Positions 36,208 to 46,793 of a DNA stretch of 64,000 nucleotides are shown here, piece after piece. The stretch lies in contig OY970289.1 in the NCBI GenBank assembly GCA_963716135.1, positions 620,001 to 684,000 of the forward strand, in the 5' to 3' direction. The notes beneath the pieces are model-generated. The model was given only the letters and a program-made list of their open reading frames with translations. It did not search any database and was not told the origin of the DNA. The position numbers and the translations under genes were made by a program. Origin of the DNA: CAVRAW01 sp963716135 (lineage in GTDB: Bacteria > Planctomycetota > Planctomycetia > Pirellulales > JADZDJ01). Each line of letters opens with the position of its first letter. Positions within the stretch are counted from its first letter, which is position 1.

Positions 36208-37785
36208 TTAATCTTTCCCCTTGTGCGCCACCTTCGGCCAGTACTTGTCAAAATTCTTTCCTCCTTCGAACGCCAGGCTGTTGTCGCCGTCGTGGCACTG
36301 CAGGCAATTGTCGATCACGCGCCGCTTGCCCGCCTCCGATTTGATCGACAGCCGCATTTCTTCGCGGTAGCGCGCCAGATCAGCATCCGAGGCCTTTACC
36401 TCACCGCGCTCTGCCGCCGCATGCGTCGAGCCCGGCCCGTGGCAATTTTCACAGCCGTTGCCGGCCATCAGCGGAGTCTTTTCCAAGCTCCGATATCCGC
36501 CGGCGTAGGGAAAATACTTTTGCGGCTCCCAACCAGTCACGTGGCAGCTCAAGCATTCCGGATCGTACTGACGCGGCGGCGACAAATGCACCAGCGTATC
36601 CAGAGCCGTCGAATGCGGCGTCTTCTTCCAAATGGCGAACGCCTTCGTATGGCACTCGCCGCACTGCGCGGAACCGATAAACTCCCGCCCGCTGGGATGC
36701 TTTACCGGCTTCAGCCCCAATCCGTTCAAGCCCTGCTCTCTGAGCTGATCTTGGTAGGAAGCCATCACTTGTTTCATCCGGTCCGATTCCCCCCACCGCG
36801 CGTCCAGCGGCACGCGCTGATATCGCGCCGGCTGCTTGGCATCGTCGAATAGTCCGATCACAATCGCATATTGGCCCTTGTGCCCGACTTCGATCAGCCG
36901 CGTTTGCGTCCCTTCGATCAGCATCGGGTGGTCCGGAGGCTCATCCGCCCCGCCGGCACTCAGCACAAAATTGAACTGCGGAAACTTCTTCGCCAGCGCC
37001 TTCGATGCGTCCAGTTTGGCATTGGACAATAGCACCAGCACGTCGCACTTCGCCTTTTCCAGCTCCGGCATCACCTCCGCCAGGGCTTCGGCGGCAGGCT
37101 TGAATTGAATATCGTTGTTGTTCACTTTCTTCCGATAGTCGTCCCCCACCACGCTGGTCACGCCGATCTTCTTTCCGCCCATCTCGAACACGCGAAACCG
37201 CGGCACGGTTTTGTCGTCCATGCTGTACAAGCCTATGTTCGCCGATACGAACGGAGTTTCCTGCCCTTCGACCGGCGACAATATGGCGTACAGCTCCGCC
37301 GCCGAAAGTCGCAAGTCGTCCGGACCAAAACCAACCGCCTGGTAACCCATGGTTTTCAGGGCGTCGACCGTGGCGGCGTATTTCATCTCCGCTTGCCGCC
37401 CGAAGCGCTTCACCAACCCACCCACGTCCACCGCGACGACCGGCCATTTTTTTTCCGTGGCCAATTGCTTCAGCATCATGTCGCGCCGGCTCAGCCCGCC
37501 CTTTTGATTCTCCTTGCCCGAACATCCGCACGGTTCGATGTAGCCGTCCAACGTGCCGGTAAACACCAATGCGACTTTGGGCTCCGGCCAATCGACAAAG
37601 AGTTCGCTGTAGTGGCGCACCGGTTCAGCGCCAACCTGATCGGCGGCTTTGGCCGGCTTCTCGGCGCCGCTGGAAGAGCTAACCGGCGTATCGGCCGCCT
37701 CGCCGGAGCCAATTGCGGCCGCGACGAACATCGCCCCAACTCGCGCAGTCGTGGCAAGCACGATCAGGTGAAATCGCATTCGCAC
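36208..37785 (-). CDS. 5'-nucleotidase-like phosphoesterase fused to a tetrahaem cytochrome c
   Basis: 525 aa with a signal peptide. The N-terminal ~300 residues resemble the metallophosphoesterase/UshA fold (VALVFTGTLDGYIEPCGCSG, AVDVGGLVKRF, VSANIGLY, GGKKIGVTSVVG). The C-terminal ~170 residues hold four CxxCH haem sites: CGECH, CLSCH, CENCH and CLQCH, as in cytochrome c554-like proteins. The protein would act in the periplasm, in electron transfer or in a redox-linked hydrolase. Start is the GTG at 37785 or ATG 37779; both follow AGGAAAG. It lies downstream of a DUF1573 gene across a heptamer array; both encode exported proteins. Confidence 0.88.
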   Translation of the reverse strand: MRMRFHLIVLATTARVGAMFVAAAIGSGEAADTPVSSSSGAEKPAKAADQVGAEPVRHYSELFVDWPEPKVALVFTGTLDGYIEPCGCSGKENQKGGLSRRDMMLKQLATEKKWPVVAVDVGGLVKRFGRQAEMKYAATVDALKTMGYQAVGFGPDDLRLSAAELYAILSPVEGQETPFVSANIGLYSMDDKTVPRFRVFEMGGKKIGVTSVVGDDYRKKVNNNDIQFKPAAEALAEVMPELEKAKCDVLVLLSNAKLDASKALAKKFPQFNFVLSAGGADEPPDHPMLIEGTQTRLIEVGHKGQYAIVIGLFDDAKQPARYQRVPLDARWGESDRMKQVMASYQDQLREQGLNGLGLKPVKHPSGREFIGSAQCGECHTKAFAIWKKTPHSTALDTLVHLSPPRQYDPECLSCHVTGWEPQKYFPYAGGYRSLEKTPLMAGNGCENCHGPGSTHAAAERGEVKASDADLARYREEMRLSIKSEAGKRRVIDNCLQCHDGDNSLAFEGGKNFDKYWPKVAHKGKD

Positions 37786-37811
37786 AAAGCTTTCCTTGCT
37801 TGTTAAGCTTG

Positions 37812-37846
37812 CATCCTAACTTCCTATTTCCTACTTCCGACTCCTG
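37812..37846. repeat. Heptamer array between DUF1573 and cytochrome genes
   Basis: Five units: CATCCTA, ACTTCCT, ATTTCCT, ACTTCCG, ACTCCTG. It starts 27 bases upstream of the cytochrome start and ends four bases from the DUF1573 stop. Confidence 0.8.
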
Positions 37847-37850
37847 TCCA

Positions 37851-39014
37851 TCACTCCCCCACCGCAAACCGCACTTGCAACCGCACGAGCTTCGCGTCGG
37901 GGTCGCCGGTTTCGATCAACACGTCCCCCAGCTCACCTTGCTGAAAGCCCAAATGAAGCCCCGCCGGGGCGCCGCTAGGAATCTCCACCGTGATCGGCAC
38001 CCGCACCAACTCGCCGCCGGCCAAATCCTGCGCCTGGCCAATCGTCACTTTCAGCCAATCGGGATCGACCTGGCGCACCTTCGGTTTCAATTCATGACGA
38101 TGCGGCCCTCGAGCATGCAAAAACAGTTCCGCCTTGGCTCCCTCCCGACGGTTCACCGGGCCGAAATTCAACACCCCTTGGTTGGCGTTCCAGTTGTCCC
38201 GGCCAATCACCTGCAAATCGCTGGTGACGCTCCCCTCGATCGGCACTTCCACCACGGGGCTTTCGGCCAAGTTCAACCGCAGCCGGATTTTCTGCCGAAT
38301 CGGCCCCAGAGGCAAGCCGGGTTTTACCCCAACCTTCACCACCACCCCGCTTTTTGCGTCCGGCTCGCTTGCCAACACGTCGGCGGGCATCGGCTTGATT
38401 GCAACACTGAAGCTGTCGGCCGTTTCTGCATCCGTCAGATCGTGCTCCGTCACCGCCAGACCCGGCCCCTGATAGCTGAAAATTTGCAAGTCCGCGCTGG
38501 GGCTGTCGGTCGCGGCAATACTGCTGAACACGATTTCCTCCGGACTGATGCGGTAGGCCGACAGCACCCTCCCGGTAATCGTGAACGACACGCTCGGGCG
38601 CAGCGGATCGTTCGTGTTCAGCACCGCGCTTTGGCGAAACGGACCGCCGTTGATCCCTTTCCACTTTACTTCCACCGTCGTCGATTCGCCCGGCGCCACT
38701 CCCGCTTGCGCGATGCTAAAACTCGTGCAATGCCCGCACGACACGCCGCCGCTGGTCAATTCCAACGGCTTCTCCCCCTCGTTCCGCACGGTGAACGTAT
38801 GCGTAAGCGAGGTGTCGTGTTCCATGGTGCCGAAATCGAATTCCTCTTTGTCCACCACAATTTTCGGACGAGGCCCTTGGGCGGCTTGCTCGCTGCTGCG
38901 CAAATCGGCCTGCACGGCGCCCGCCGGCAACGCCCCAAGTTCGATCACCGTCAGACCAAGCCCGGAGCCCAATCCCAGGACAATCGCCAGCACGATGAGC
39001 ATCCAAAGTCGCAT
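37851..39014 (-). CDS. DUF1573 domain exported protein
   Basis: 387 aa from ATG 39014 (MRLWMLIVLAIVLGLG). An N-terminal hydrophobic helix is followed by an Ig-like DUF1573 domain, with FDFGTMEHDTSLTHTFTVRN and the Cys pair in SGGVSCGHCTSFSIA, then two further beta-sandwich-like regions. DUF1573 proteins are common and multi-copy in planctomycetes and usually exported; their role is unknown. Upstream frame extension to 39164 overlaps the DUF4416 gene and is not favoured. Same strand and next to the cytochrome fusion. Confidence 0.85.
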   Translation of the reverse strand: MRLWMLIVLAIVLGLGSGLGLTVIELGALPAGAVQADLRSSEQAAQGPRPKIVVDKEEFDFGTMEHDTSLTHTFTVRNEGEKPLELTSGGVSCGHCTSFSIAQAGVAPGESTTVEVKWKGINGGPFRQSAVLNTNDPLRPSVSFTITGRVLSAYRISPEEIVFSSIAATDSPSADLQIFSYQGPGLAVTEHDLTDAETADSFSVAIKPMPADVLASEPDAKSGVVVKVGVKPGLPLGPIRQKIRLRLNLAESPVVEVPIEGSVTSDLQVIGRDNWNANQGVLNFGPVNRREGAKAELFLHARGPHRHELKPKVRQVDPDWLKVTIGQAQDLAGGELVRVPITVEIPSGAPAGLHLGFQQGELGDVLIETGDPDAKLVRLQVRFAVGE

Positions 39015-39046
39015 AGTGAGTTCTACGCCCCCGATGGTGGCACTGT

Positions 39047-39613
39047 TCAAGTGGCCGCCGCCCGATGCGCGGCAACGGCTTGCCCCTCTTGCGCTTTCAA
39101 ATACTCGCGACAGCGCACGAAGAATTCCTGAAAGTCCGCGCGCCGATAATCCGGATACGTCCACGGGCTGGCTTGCCAGCCGCCGTCGCGAAAGTGCAGC
39201 GTGATCTCCGCAAAGATTCCGCGGCCCAAGTAGATGCGGTGGCTATGATCTTTCGTCGAAGCCAGCACCAGTTTCGCCAGCGTGATGTACCCGGGATCGA
39301 GATTCACGGGCCGGGGCTCCGCATGCCGCGCGCTGGCCGCATATTCCGCCTCCCACTGGTTGGTTTGCAGCTTGAGGTCGGCCAGCCGCTCGGCGCCGAC
39401 AAGTTGCTCAAATGCAAAGAATTGCTTCTTCAATCCCAATCCCATCGAGTCGCGATAGTAATCGGTTTCGCTGAACTCAAACCGCGCGCTGACCAGCCCC
39501 ACCGGTCCCCATGCCGTCTCGGCACGCGCTTTGGCCCAATCCAGCGCCGCATCGTGCCGGCTGAACGCGGCAAGAATCAACAGCACCGGCGCACTTTCCG
39601 CGGGAGTTCCCAT
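39047..39613 (-). CDS. DUF4416 family protein
   Basis: 188 aa. The sequence FEFSETDYYRDSMG, followed by LKLQTNQWEAEYA, VNLDPGYITLAKLVLAST, HRIYLGRGIFAEITL and WTYPDYRRADF, contains the recurring blocks of DUF4416. The family is cytoplasmic and uncharacterised; the many conserved polar residues suggest an enzyme. It lies between proS and the DUF1573 gene on the same strand, 19 bases after the proS stop. Confidence 0.85.
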   Translation of the reverse strand: MGTPAESAPVLLILAAFSRHDAALDWAKARAETAWGPVGLVSARFEFSETDYYRDSMGLGLKKQFFAFEQLVGAERLADLKLQTNQWEAEYAASARHAEPRPVNLDPGYITLAKLVLASTKDHSHRIYLGRGIFAEITLHFRDGGWQASPWTYPDYRRADFQEFFVRCREYLKAQEGQAVAAHRAAAT

Positions 39614-39632
39614 CCCTAAAGCTTACGCGAAA

Positions 39633-41162
39633 TCAGTACGCCTTCGCCAGAACCGCCCGGCGAGAACTGGGCCGCCCCGTAAAGATGCATTTTCCCTGCT
39701 CCGGCTCGCACCCTTCCAGCGCGCCCTCCACCGGCAGGCAGCGGATCGACACTTTCATGTCCCCGAGGATTTTTTCCACGTCCGGCCCTTCGCTAACATG
39801 GCACAATGCAAACCCGCCGTGGATCTCGGGTTGCTCGGCGTTCTTCGGCGTGAACCATGCTTTGAACTCGTCGAGCTTGTCGATCTTCCGCGTGTTCGCC
39901 TTGCGATAATCCAACGCCCGCTGAAACAAATTCGTTTGCATCTCTTCCAAGGTCTTGCCGATCGTCGCCACAAACTGCGCCCGCGGCACGCCGGCCTTCT
40001 CCGATTTGTCGCGCCGGCCGACAAACACCGCACCGGCCGCCACGTCGCGCGGACCAACCTCCGCCCGCAGCGGCACGCCGCGCTTGATGTGCTGCCAAAC
40101 TTTGTCGCCGCCGCGCAAATCGCGCGTGTCCATTTCGACGCGCACGCTCTGGCCGTCGTATTGTTGCGCTTTCAACTCTGCCTCCAGCCCTTTGCAGTAA
40201 TCCATCACCGCCGCTTTTTCTTCGTCGTTGCGGAAGATCGGCAAAATGACCACGTGCGCCGGCGCCAGCCGCGGCGGCACGATCATTCCGTCGTCGTCCC
40301 CATGCGTCATCACCAACCCGCCCACCAGCCGCGTGCTCACGCCCCACGACGTCGTCCAGCAATACTCTTCCTTCCCTTCACTCGACAGGAATTTGATCTC
40401 TTGCGCTTTGGAAAAATTCTGCCCCAAAAAGTGCGACGTGCCCGATTGCAGCGCCTTGCGATCCTGCATCATCGCTTCAATCGCATACGTATCCACCGCT
40501 CCGGGAAACCGCTCGCCCGCGGTCTTTTCGCCTCGAATCACCGGCATCGCCATGTAGTCCTGCGCGAACGTGGCATAGACGTCCAACATCCGCAGCGTTT
40601 CCTCCACAGCCTCTTCCTTCGTGGCGTGCGCCGTGTGCCCCTCCTGCCACAGAAATTCCGTCGTGCGCAAAAACAACCGTGTGCGCATCTCCCAGCGCAC
40701 CACGTTGGCCCATTGATTGATCAGAATCGGCAAATCGCGATACGACTGCACCCATTTGGCGTACATCGCGCCGATGATCATCTCGCTGGTCGGCCGCACC
40801 ACCAGCGGCTCCTCCAGCTCGCCGGTCGGCACCAGCCCCCCCTTGGGCCCCGCCTCCAATCGATGGTGCGTCACCACCGCGCATTCCTTCGCAAACCCTT
40901 CCACGTGCTCCGCCTCTTTTTCCATGAAGCTCAGCGGAATGAACAGCGGAAAGTACGCATTCTGGTGCCCGGTCTCCTTGAACATCCGGTCCAGCGCCTT
41001 CTGAATGTTCTCCCAGATCGCGTAGCCCCACGGCTTGATCACCATGCAGCCGCGCACCGGCGAAACCTCCGCCATATCCGCCGCGCTCACCACTTGCTGA
41101 TACCACTCCGGATAATCTTCCTCCCGCGTCGGGCTAATCGCATTCTTCGGCTGCTTCGCCAT
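39633..41162 (-). CDS. proS: Prolyl-tRNA synthetase, archaeal/eukaryal-type
   Basis: 509 aa from ATG 41162 (MAKQPKNAISPTREEDYPEW). Class II synthetase for proline. SPVRGCMVIKPWGYAIWENIQ, VRPTSEMIIGAMYAKW (motif 2 start) and QEGHTAHATKEEA identify the short archaeal/eukaryal-like ProS lacking the bacterial editing (INS) domain. The anticodon-binding domain (APAHVVILPIF..) and the C-terminal zinc-binding-like region (EGCEPEQGKCIFTGRPS) follow, ending with the terminal Tyr typical of this type. Confidence 0.96.
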   Translation of the reverse strand: MAKQPKNAISPTREEDYPEWYQQVVSAADMAEVSPVRGCMVIKPWGYAIWENIQKALDRMFKETGHQNAYFPLFIPLSFMEKEAEHVEGFAKECAVVTHHRLEAGPKGGLVPTGELEEPLVVRPTSEMIIGAMYAKWVQSYRDLPILINQWANVVRWEMRTRLFLRTTEFLWQEGHTAHATKEEAVEETLRMLDVYATFAQDYMAMPVIRGEKTAGERFPGAVDTYAIEAMMQDRKALQSGTSHFLGQNFSKAQEIKFLSSEGKEEYCWTTSWGVSTRLVGGLVMTHGDDDGMIVPPRLAPAHVVILPIFRNDEEKAAVMDYCKGLEAELKAQQYDGQSVRVEMDTRDLRGGDKVWQHIKRGVPLRAEVGPRDVAAGAVFVGRRDKSEKAGVPRAQFVATIGKTLEEMQTNLFQRALDYRKANTRKIDKLDEFKAWFTPKNAEQPEIHGGFALCHVSEGPDVEKILGDMKVSIRCLPVEGALEGCEPEQGKCIFTGRPSSRRAVLAKAY

Positions 41163-41356
41163 CGCAAGTCCTTTGACGGTGTTCCGCGTGGTCGACCAAT
41201 CGCCAAGCACGCGGCATTCTACGGCTTCTCCCGCCGATTTGTGAATGCCACAAGAGACATCCTTTTGCCTGCGGCACGCCCCGCATACAATGTGACAAGT
41301 AACCTTCCCGCAATGTTCAATCGCCCCTTTCGCGCAAAGCTTAAAAGCGCCCACGA

Positions 41357-42356
41357 ATGGCCCGCCGTTTCGTCAACGATCTATCGAATCAAGAAAACGT
41401 CGATCAAATTTTCCTCGCCTCGCAAAAGCAGTTGCGCCCCAATCGCAACGGCAATTTGTATTTGCAGGTGGAACTATCGGATCGCACCGGCGCGATCACC
41501 GCCCGCATGTGGAACGCCACCGACGCCGACCATCACGCCTTCGAAGATGGCGACCTGGTGCACGTCGAAGGCGCCACGCAGGTCTATCAAGGTGGCCTGC
41601 AACTGATCGCCACCAGCATTAGCAAAGCCCGCCCTGAAGAAGTCGACCTGGCCGACTTCATGACCCTTTCCCCCGCCGACATCGATCGGCTCGCCGTACG
41701 CCTGTCGGAACTGCTGCGATCGATGAACGACCTGCACCTTCGCAACCTGGCCGAATGCTTCCTCGCCGACGACGAATTCATGCAGCGCGCTGTCCCGCTC
41801 CCCGGCAGGCGTGAAAAACCACCACGCCTATCCCGGCGGATTGCTGGAACACGTTGTCAACCTGATGGAAGTCGCCGACAGCATCGCCACGCACTACCCA
41901 ATCCTCAACCGCGATCTGCTCTTGATGGGTGTGTTCCTGCACGACATCGGCAAGATCGAAGAACTCTCCAGCGACCACGGCTTCGCCTACACCGACGCCG
42001 GCCAACTGCTGGGGCACGTCGTGCTGGCCATCTCGATGCTCGACGCCAAGCTTTCCCAGGCCGAAGAGTTGGCCGGCGAACCAATCCCGCAGGAAACTGT
42101 CTTACGCCTGAAGCACATGATCGTCAGCCATCACGGCGAATACGAATTCGGTGCGCCAAAACTGCCGATGACATTGGAAGCCATCGCGCTGCACCAGCTC
42201 GACAATCTCGACGCCAAGCTGCACAACTTCCACCAATTGATGCGCGACGACGCCAATCTCGACAGTTCCTGGACCCAATATCAACAAAACCTGGGCCGCA
42301 AGCTGTTCAAAGGCCGCAGTGAAGCGGCACAGAGCGTCGGCAAGGAAACGCGCTAA
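41357..42356 (+). CDS. YhaM-like 3'-5' exoribonuclease, OB-fold plus HD domain (frameshifted)
   Basis: About 333 aa across a shift near 41785 (two bases lost from a GCGC run, or one gained). The N-terminal OB-fold (NGNLYLQVELSDRTGAITARMWN, residues ~30-60) precedes a helical linker and an HD domain with KNHHAYPGGLLEHVVNL and GVFLHDIGKIEEL, where HD supplies metal ligands. YhaM degrades DNA and RNA 3' to 5'. RNase R follows 20 bases later on the same strand, which supports a joint role in RNA decay. Confidence 0.88.
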
Positions 42357-42376
42357 CCCATAAAGTATCTTTTTGA

Positions 42377-44751
42377 ATGCAACACTCTGAACTCGAACAG
42401 GCCGTCTTGGAATTCGTCAACCGGCCCAATTACAAACCGGCCAAACCCCGCGTCATTGGCAAAAAACTCGGACTCGACGAATCCTCCGCCGCCAATTTGA
42501 AACGCGCCGTCAAATCGCTCGTCAAATCCGGCCGCCTCGTCTACGGGCAAAACCATCTGGTTCTCCCCGGCGGCAACAAACCTAAACCGGCGGCCCATCC
42601 AAAAAAACACACGCCCCAACCCGCCGCTGCGTCGTCGGACGGTCCAAAAGTTGCCCGTCGCGAATTCGCCGGCGATCGCGTCGCCGGCATCTTCCGCCGC
42701 ATGGCGGCCGGCTACGGCTTCGTTCGCCCCACCGGCACGGTCCCCGCCTCCGACCGTAGCGGCGACATCTTCGTCCCGGCCAACTACACCGGCGACGCCG
42801 CCAGCGGCGACACCGTGCTGGTGGCCCTGTCCAAAAAGCGCGACATCCGCCGCGGCAATCCCGAAGGGCAGATCGTCGAAATTCTAGAGCGCGACACGCA
42901 CCAGTTCGTCGGGACCTATTTCGAAGCCGCCGGCAACGGCTACGTCCAAACCGACGGCACGATGTTTTCCAAGCCGATCTACGTCGGCGACCCCGGCGCG
43001 AAAAATGCCCAGCCCAACGACAAAGTCGTGTTTGAAATGGTCCGCTTCCCGTCGCACTTCCATGACGGCGAAGGCGTGATCACCGAAGTCCTCGGCGCCC
43101 GCGGCGCCCCGGCGTCGACACCCTCTCGGTCATCCGCGAATACAATCTCCCCGGCGAATTTCCCGACGATGTGCTGGAAGACGCGCGCCAACAAGCCGAA
43201 AAGTTCGACGAATCCGTGGGCAGCCGCCTCGATCTCACCGCCGAAACCGTCATCACCATCGACCCGGTGGACGCTCGCGATTTCGACGACGCCGTCAGCC
43301 TCGAGCGCCTGAAAAATGGCTTCTGGCGCCTGGGCGTGCACATTGCCGACGTCGCGCACTTCATCCGCCACAAATCGCCATTGGACCGCGAAGGCCACGA
43401 GCGCGCCACGAGCGTCTATCTGCCCGACCGCGTCATTCCCATGCTGCCCGAAATCGTCTCCAACAACCTCGCCAGCTTGCAGCCCGACAAAGTCCGCTAC
43501 ACCAAGACTGCTTTCATCGAATTCAACCCCGATGGCGTTCGCACCAACGTCGAACTAGCGAACTCTGCCATCCGCAGCAAGCGCCGCTTCACGTATGAAG
43601 AAGTCGATTCCTATCTCGCCGACCGCGAAGCCTGGCGCTCCAAGCTCACCCCGCAAGTGCACGAACTGCTGGCGCGCATGCATGAGTTGGCCATGATCCT
43701 CCGCCGCCGACGCTTCGATCGCGGCGCGCTGGAACTGACGATGAAAGAAGTCAAAGTCGATCTCGACAAGCATGGCCGCGTGACCGGCGCCCATGTGGTG
43801 GAAAACACCGAAAGCCATCAGATCATCGAAGAGTTCATGCTCGCCGCCAACGAGGCCGTGGCCGACACGCTATTCGAGGCGTCCACCCCCTTCCTGCGCC
43901 GTGTGCACGCCAACCCCGATCCCCGCAAACTGCACGCCCTGACCGGCTTCGTCGCCGAACTGGGCTTCCAAACCGCTAGCCTCGAAAGCCGGTTCGAATT
44001 GCAAAAGCTGCTCGGCTCCATCCACGGTCGCCCCGAGGAGCACGCCGTCAACTACGCCGTGTTGCGCAGCCTCCAGCGCGCCGTCTACAGCCCCGAGGAA
44101 GACGGCCACTACGCGTTGGCCAGCAAATGCTACTGCCACTTCACGTCGCCCATTCGTCGCTATCCCGATCTCACCATCCATCGGCTGGTGAACGCGTTGC
44201 TGGGCCGACATAAACCGCACGGCGACATTAACGAACTAGTGGCTCTGGGCGAACACTGCTCCGAGCGCGAACAGCGAGCCGAAGCCGCCGAGCGCGAACT
44301 GACCAAACTGAAACTTTTGATCTATATGAGCGACCGCATCGGCGAGCAAATGGATGCGGTGGTCACCGGCGTCGAAGAATTCGGCCTGTTCGTGCAAGGC
44401 ATCAAACTGCCCGCCGAAGGACTGGTGCACGTCACCACGCTGGCCGACGACTTCTATCGCTTCGAACGGGCCAGCCACACCCTCACCGGCAACCGCTCCG
44501 GCAACGCCTTTCGTCTCGGCGATCTGGTGAAAGTCGAAGTCGCCCGCGTCGACATCGACCGCCGCGAACTCGACTTCCGCATCATCCAGCGCAAAGGTCA
44601 CTTAGCGCCGCCGCCGAAACTGAGTCGCGGCCGCAAAAAAAACCTGCGCCAGCTCAAAGCCGAAGCCAAGCACCGCAAGAAGCACGAAAAACGCACCCAG
44701 CGCGAATCCAAGCGCCATAAGCGCCGCTACGCGCCGTTTAACCACCCTTGA
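42377..44751 (+). CDS. rnr: Ribonuclease R (frameshifted)
   Basis: About 791 aa after restoring one base near 43105. RNase R is a processive 3'-5' hydrolase of structured RNA. An N-terminal winged helix (PRVIGKKLGLDES), cold-shock domains (GYGFVRPTG..GDIFVPANY), and the RNB catalytic domain with TIDPVDARDFDDAVSLE (four Asp ligands), GVHIADVAHFI and HFTSPIRRYPDL are followed by an S1 domain (VVTGVEEFGLFVQG). A very basic tail of about 40 residues ends the protein (KRTQRESKRHKRRY). The N-terminal half is on one frame, the RNB half on the next. Confidence 0.95.
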
Positions 44752-45088
44752 GTTGGCTCTTGATCGCAGCTTCCAGCAGTTTAATTTTCGCGTCGATCCA
44801 CGGCGCCTTCCGCGCTTGCTGCACGCTAAACCACGCGCGGTGCTCGCTCGGCCAGAAGGTGATTTCCAACGTCCCCGATTCCCGCCCATTCTGCACATGC
44901 CAGTGAATGCAGCCCGGAAACGCTTGAAGCGTGTCGCGCAGCGTGACGCTTAATTCCGCCGACGCGATCGCTTGATCGACTGCCTCTTCGATGCGCTCAT
45001 CACGCACATCAACCGGAAGTGTAATCTCAACATTCCGCAAATGGCGCCTCACTGACAGAAATTCGCATTCGCAGGTTCGGCCTGCCAA
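44738..45088 (-). CDS. Conserved hypothetical protein
   Basis: Up to 116 aa; start is TTG 45088 or GTG 45052 (VRRHLRNVEITLPVDVRDE). The middle part (ELSVTLRDTLQAFPGCIHWH..RESGTLEITFWPSEHRAWFSVQ) looks like a compact alpha/beta domain and has amino-acid usage of a real gene. It overlaps the 3' end of RNase R by 14 bases, tail to tail. I do not recognise a named family; no catalytic motif is apparent. Confidence 0.5.
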   Translation of the reverse strand: MAGRTCECEFLSVRRHLRNVEITLPVDVRDERIEEAVDQAIASAELSVTLRDTLQAFPGCIHWHVQNGRESGTLEITFWPSEHRAWFSVQQARKAPWIDAKIKLLEAAIKSQLKGG

Positions 45089-45252
45089 AAGTATCCCACC
45101 GAACCACGCCTACCACCAGCCAATTCCGCCTCTGGAAGCCACCCCGCAAACCGCTACAATACCGCAGGTTTGCAACTCCATCATTGGCATCTCGACGCGG
45201 CGATTTTTACGCGGGAAGCACGCTCCATTGCGTCGCGTCGCCCGCCACCACT

Positions 45253-46370
45253 GTGACCACCACTTCCCTCGCGAAAACGCCGCTCTTCGATTGGCACGTC
45301 GCCCACGGCGGACGCATGGTCGATTTCGCCGGCTGGTCGATGCCGGTGCAATACACGTCGATCATCGCCGAACACACCGCCACACGTACCGCCGCCACGC
45401 TCTTCGACGTCTCGCACATGGGCCGATTTCGCTTCACCGGCCCAGGCGCGAATCGTTTCTCGATGGGCTGGTCACCCGCCGCGTCAGCGATTTGCAAACG
45501 GGCCAGGTGCGATACTCGTTAATCACCAACGACGCCGGCGGCATTCTCGACGACGTGCTGGTCTATCACCTGCCGCACGCTGAGGGCGGCACCTATTTCG
45601 GCATGGTCGTCAACGCCAGCAATCGCGAAAAAATCGTCCGCTGGATCGACGAACATCTCGGCAATCGCGGCGACGTGCGCTTCACCGACGTCACGTTGGC
45701 CACCGCCATGATCGCCATCCAAGGCCCCCGCGCTTTGGAACTCCTGCAGCCACATATCCAAGCCGATCTGGCGTCGATGAAGTACTATCACGCCGTGGAA
45801 CTGCCGATTCAGGAAAAAACCACCGTCGTCAGCCGCACCGGCTACACCGGCGAAGATGGTTTCGAACTGATCGTGGCAGCCTCGATCGCCGTCGAACTAT
45901 GGGAAAAATTGATTAACGACGGCGCATCCATCGGCGTCCAACCCGCCGGCCTCGGCGCCCGCGACACGCTGCGCCTCGAAGCCGGCATGCCGCTGTATGG
46001 CCACGAACTGAGCGAGGAGACAACGCCGCTGGAAGCCGGCCTGGCCTTCGCAGTAAACCTTGAAGACCGCAACTTCCCAGGCGCCGACGCACTGCGCGCC
46101 GTTAAGCAAGCCGGCCCCAAACGAGTCCGCGTCGGCCTCGAGCTTTCCGGCAAGCGCGCCGCACGCGAACATTATGGAATCTTCGCCGGCGATCAGCCCA
46201 TCGGCGAAATCACCAGCGGCACTTTTTCACCGACTCTGCAAAAACCAATCGCCATGGGCTACGTCCCGCCGCAACAAAGCCAGCCCGGCACAGAATTGTC
46301 GATCGATATCCGCGGCTCGCGCGAGGCGGCCCGTGTGGTAAAGTTACCCTTCTACAAACGCCCCACCTGA
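45253..46370 (+). CDS. gcvT: Glycine cleavage system aminomethyltransferase T (frameshifted)
   Basis: About 372 aa from GTG 45253, with one base missing near 45455 (TTCC read as TTC). GcvT moves the methylene group from lipoylated GcvH to tetrahydrofolate. Diagnostic blocks: FAGWSMPVQY, LFDVSHMGRFRFTG, YSLITNDAGGILDDVLVYHL, GYTGEDGFEL, LGARDTLRLEAGMPLYG and the ending region SPTLQKPIAMGYV. First gene of gcvT-gcvH-gcvPA-gcvPB-lplA. A TACAAT -10-like box lies near 45160; no glycine riboswitch is apparent. Confidence 0.95.
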
Positions 46371-46394
46371 TCATCCAACAGCGGAGACCGAATT

Positions 46395-46793
46395 TTGAAA
46401 CCCGAGGAACTATTGTTCGCCAAAACGCACGAATGGGCCGCCATCGTCGATGCTCAGGGAGCGAAAATCGCCACCGTGGGAATCTCCGCCTTCGCCGTCG
46501 AAGCGCTCACCGACCTGGTCTATCTGCAGCTACCCGCGGTGGGCCGCAAAGTGAAGGCCGGCGAATCGTTCGGCGAAATCGAATCGGTCAAGGCCGTCAG
46601 CGATCTCTACAGCCCCGTCGACGGCGAGATCGTCGAGGTAAATACGGCCCTGCCAAACAAGCTTGAAATCCTCAATACCGATCCCTACGGCGCCGGCTGG
46701 GTTGCCAAAATCAAGCTCTCCGGCGATGCGGCGTCGAAAAACCTGATGGACTACGCCGCGTATCAAAAGATGTGCGCTGAAGAGCAACACTAA
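46395..46793 (+). CDS. gcvH: Glycine cleavage system H protein
   Basis: 132 aa with a TTG start at 46395. The lipoyl carrier: the modified Lys66 lies in EIESVKAVSDLYSP, and LYSPVDGEIVEVN and DPYGAGWVAKIKL complete the family signature. It follows gcvT by 24 bases and is separated from gcvPA by an octamer repeat with inverted arms. The lipoate ligase gene at the end of the run would modify it. Confidence 0.97.
   Translation: MKPEELLFAKTHEWAAIVDAQGAKIATVGISAFAVEALTDLVYLQLPAVGRKVKAGESFGEIESVKAVSDLYSPVDGEIVEVNTALPNKLEILNTDPYGAGWVAKIKLSGDAASKNLMDYAAYQKMCAEEQH

Noticed and set aside
39531..41606. 691-codon open frame opposite proS
   Set aside because: It is antisense to a clear prolyl-tRNA synthetase and its translation is Arg/His/Pro-rich low-information sequence, as expected for a shadow in GC-rich DNA.
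45089..45252. Glycine riboswitch before gcvT
   Set aside because: The leader is short and lacks the tandem aptamer motifs; nothing resembling GGAGAG-type cores was found.
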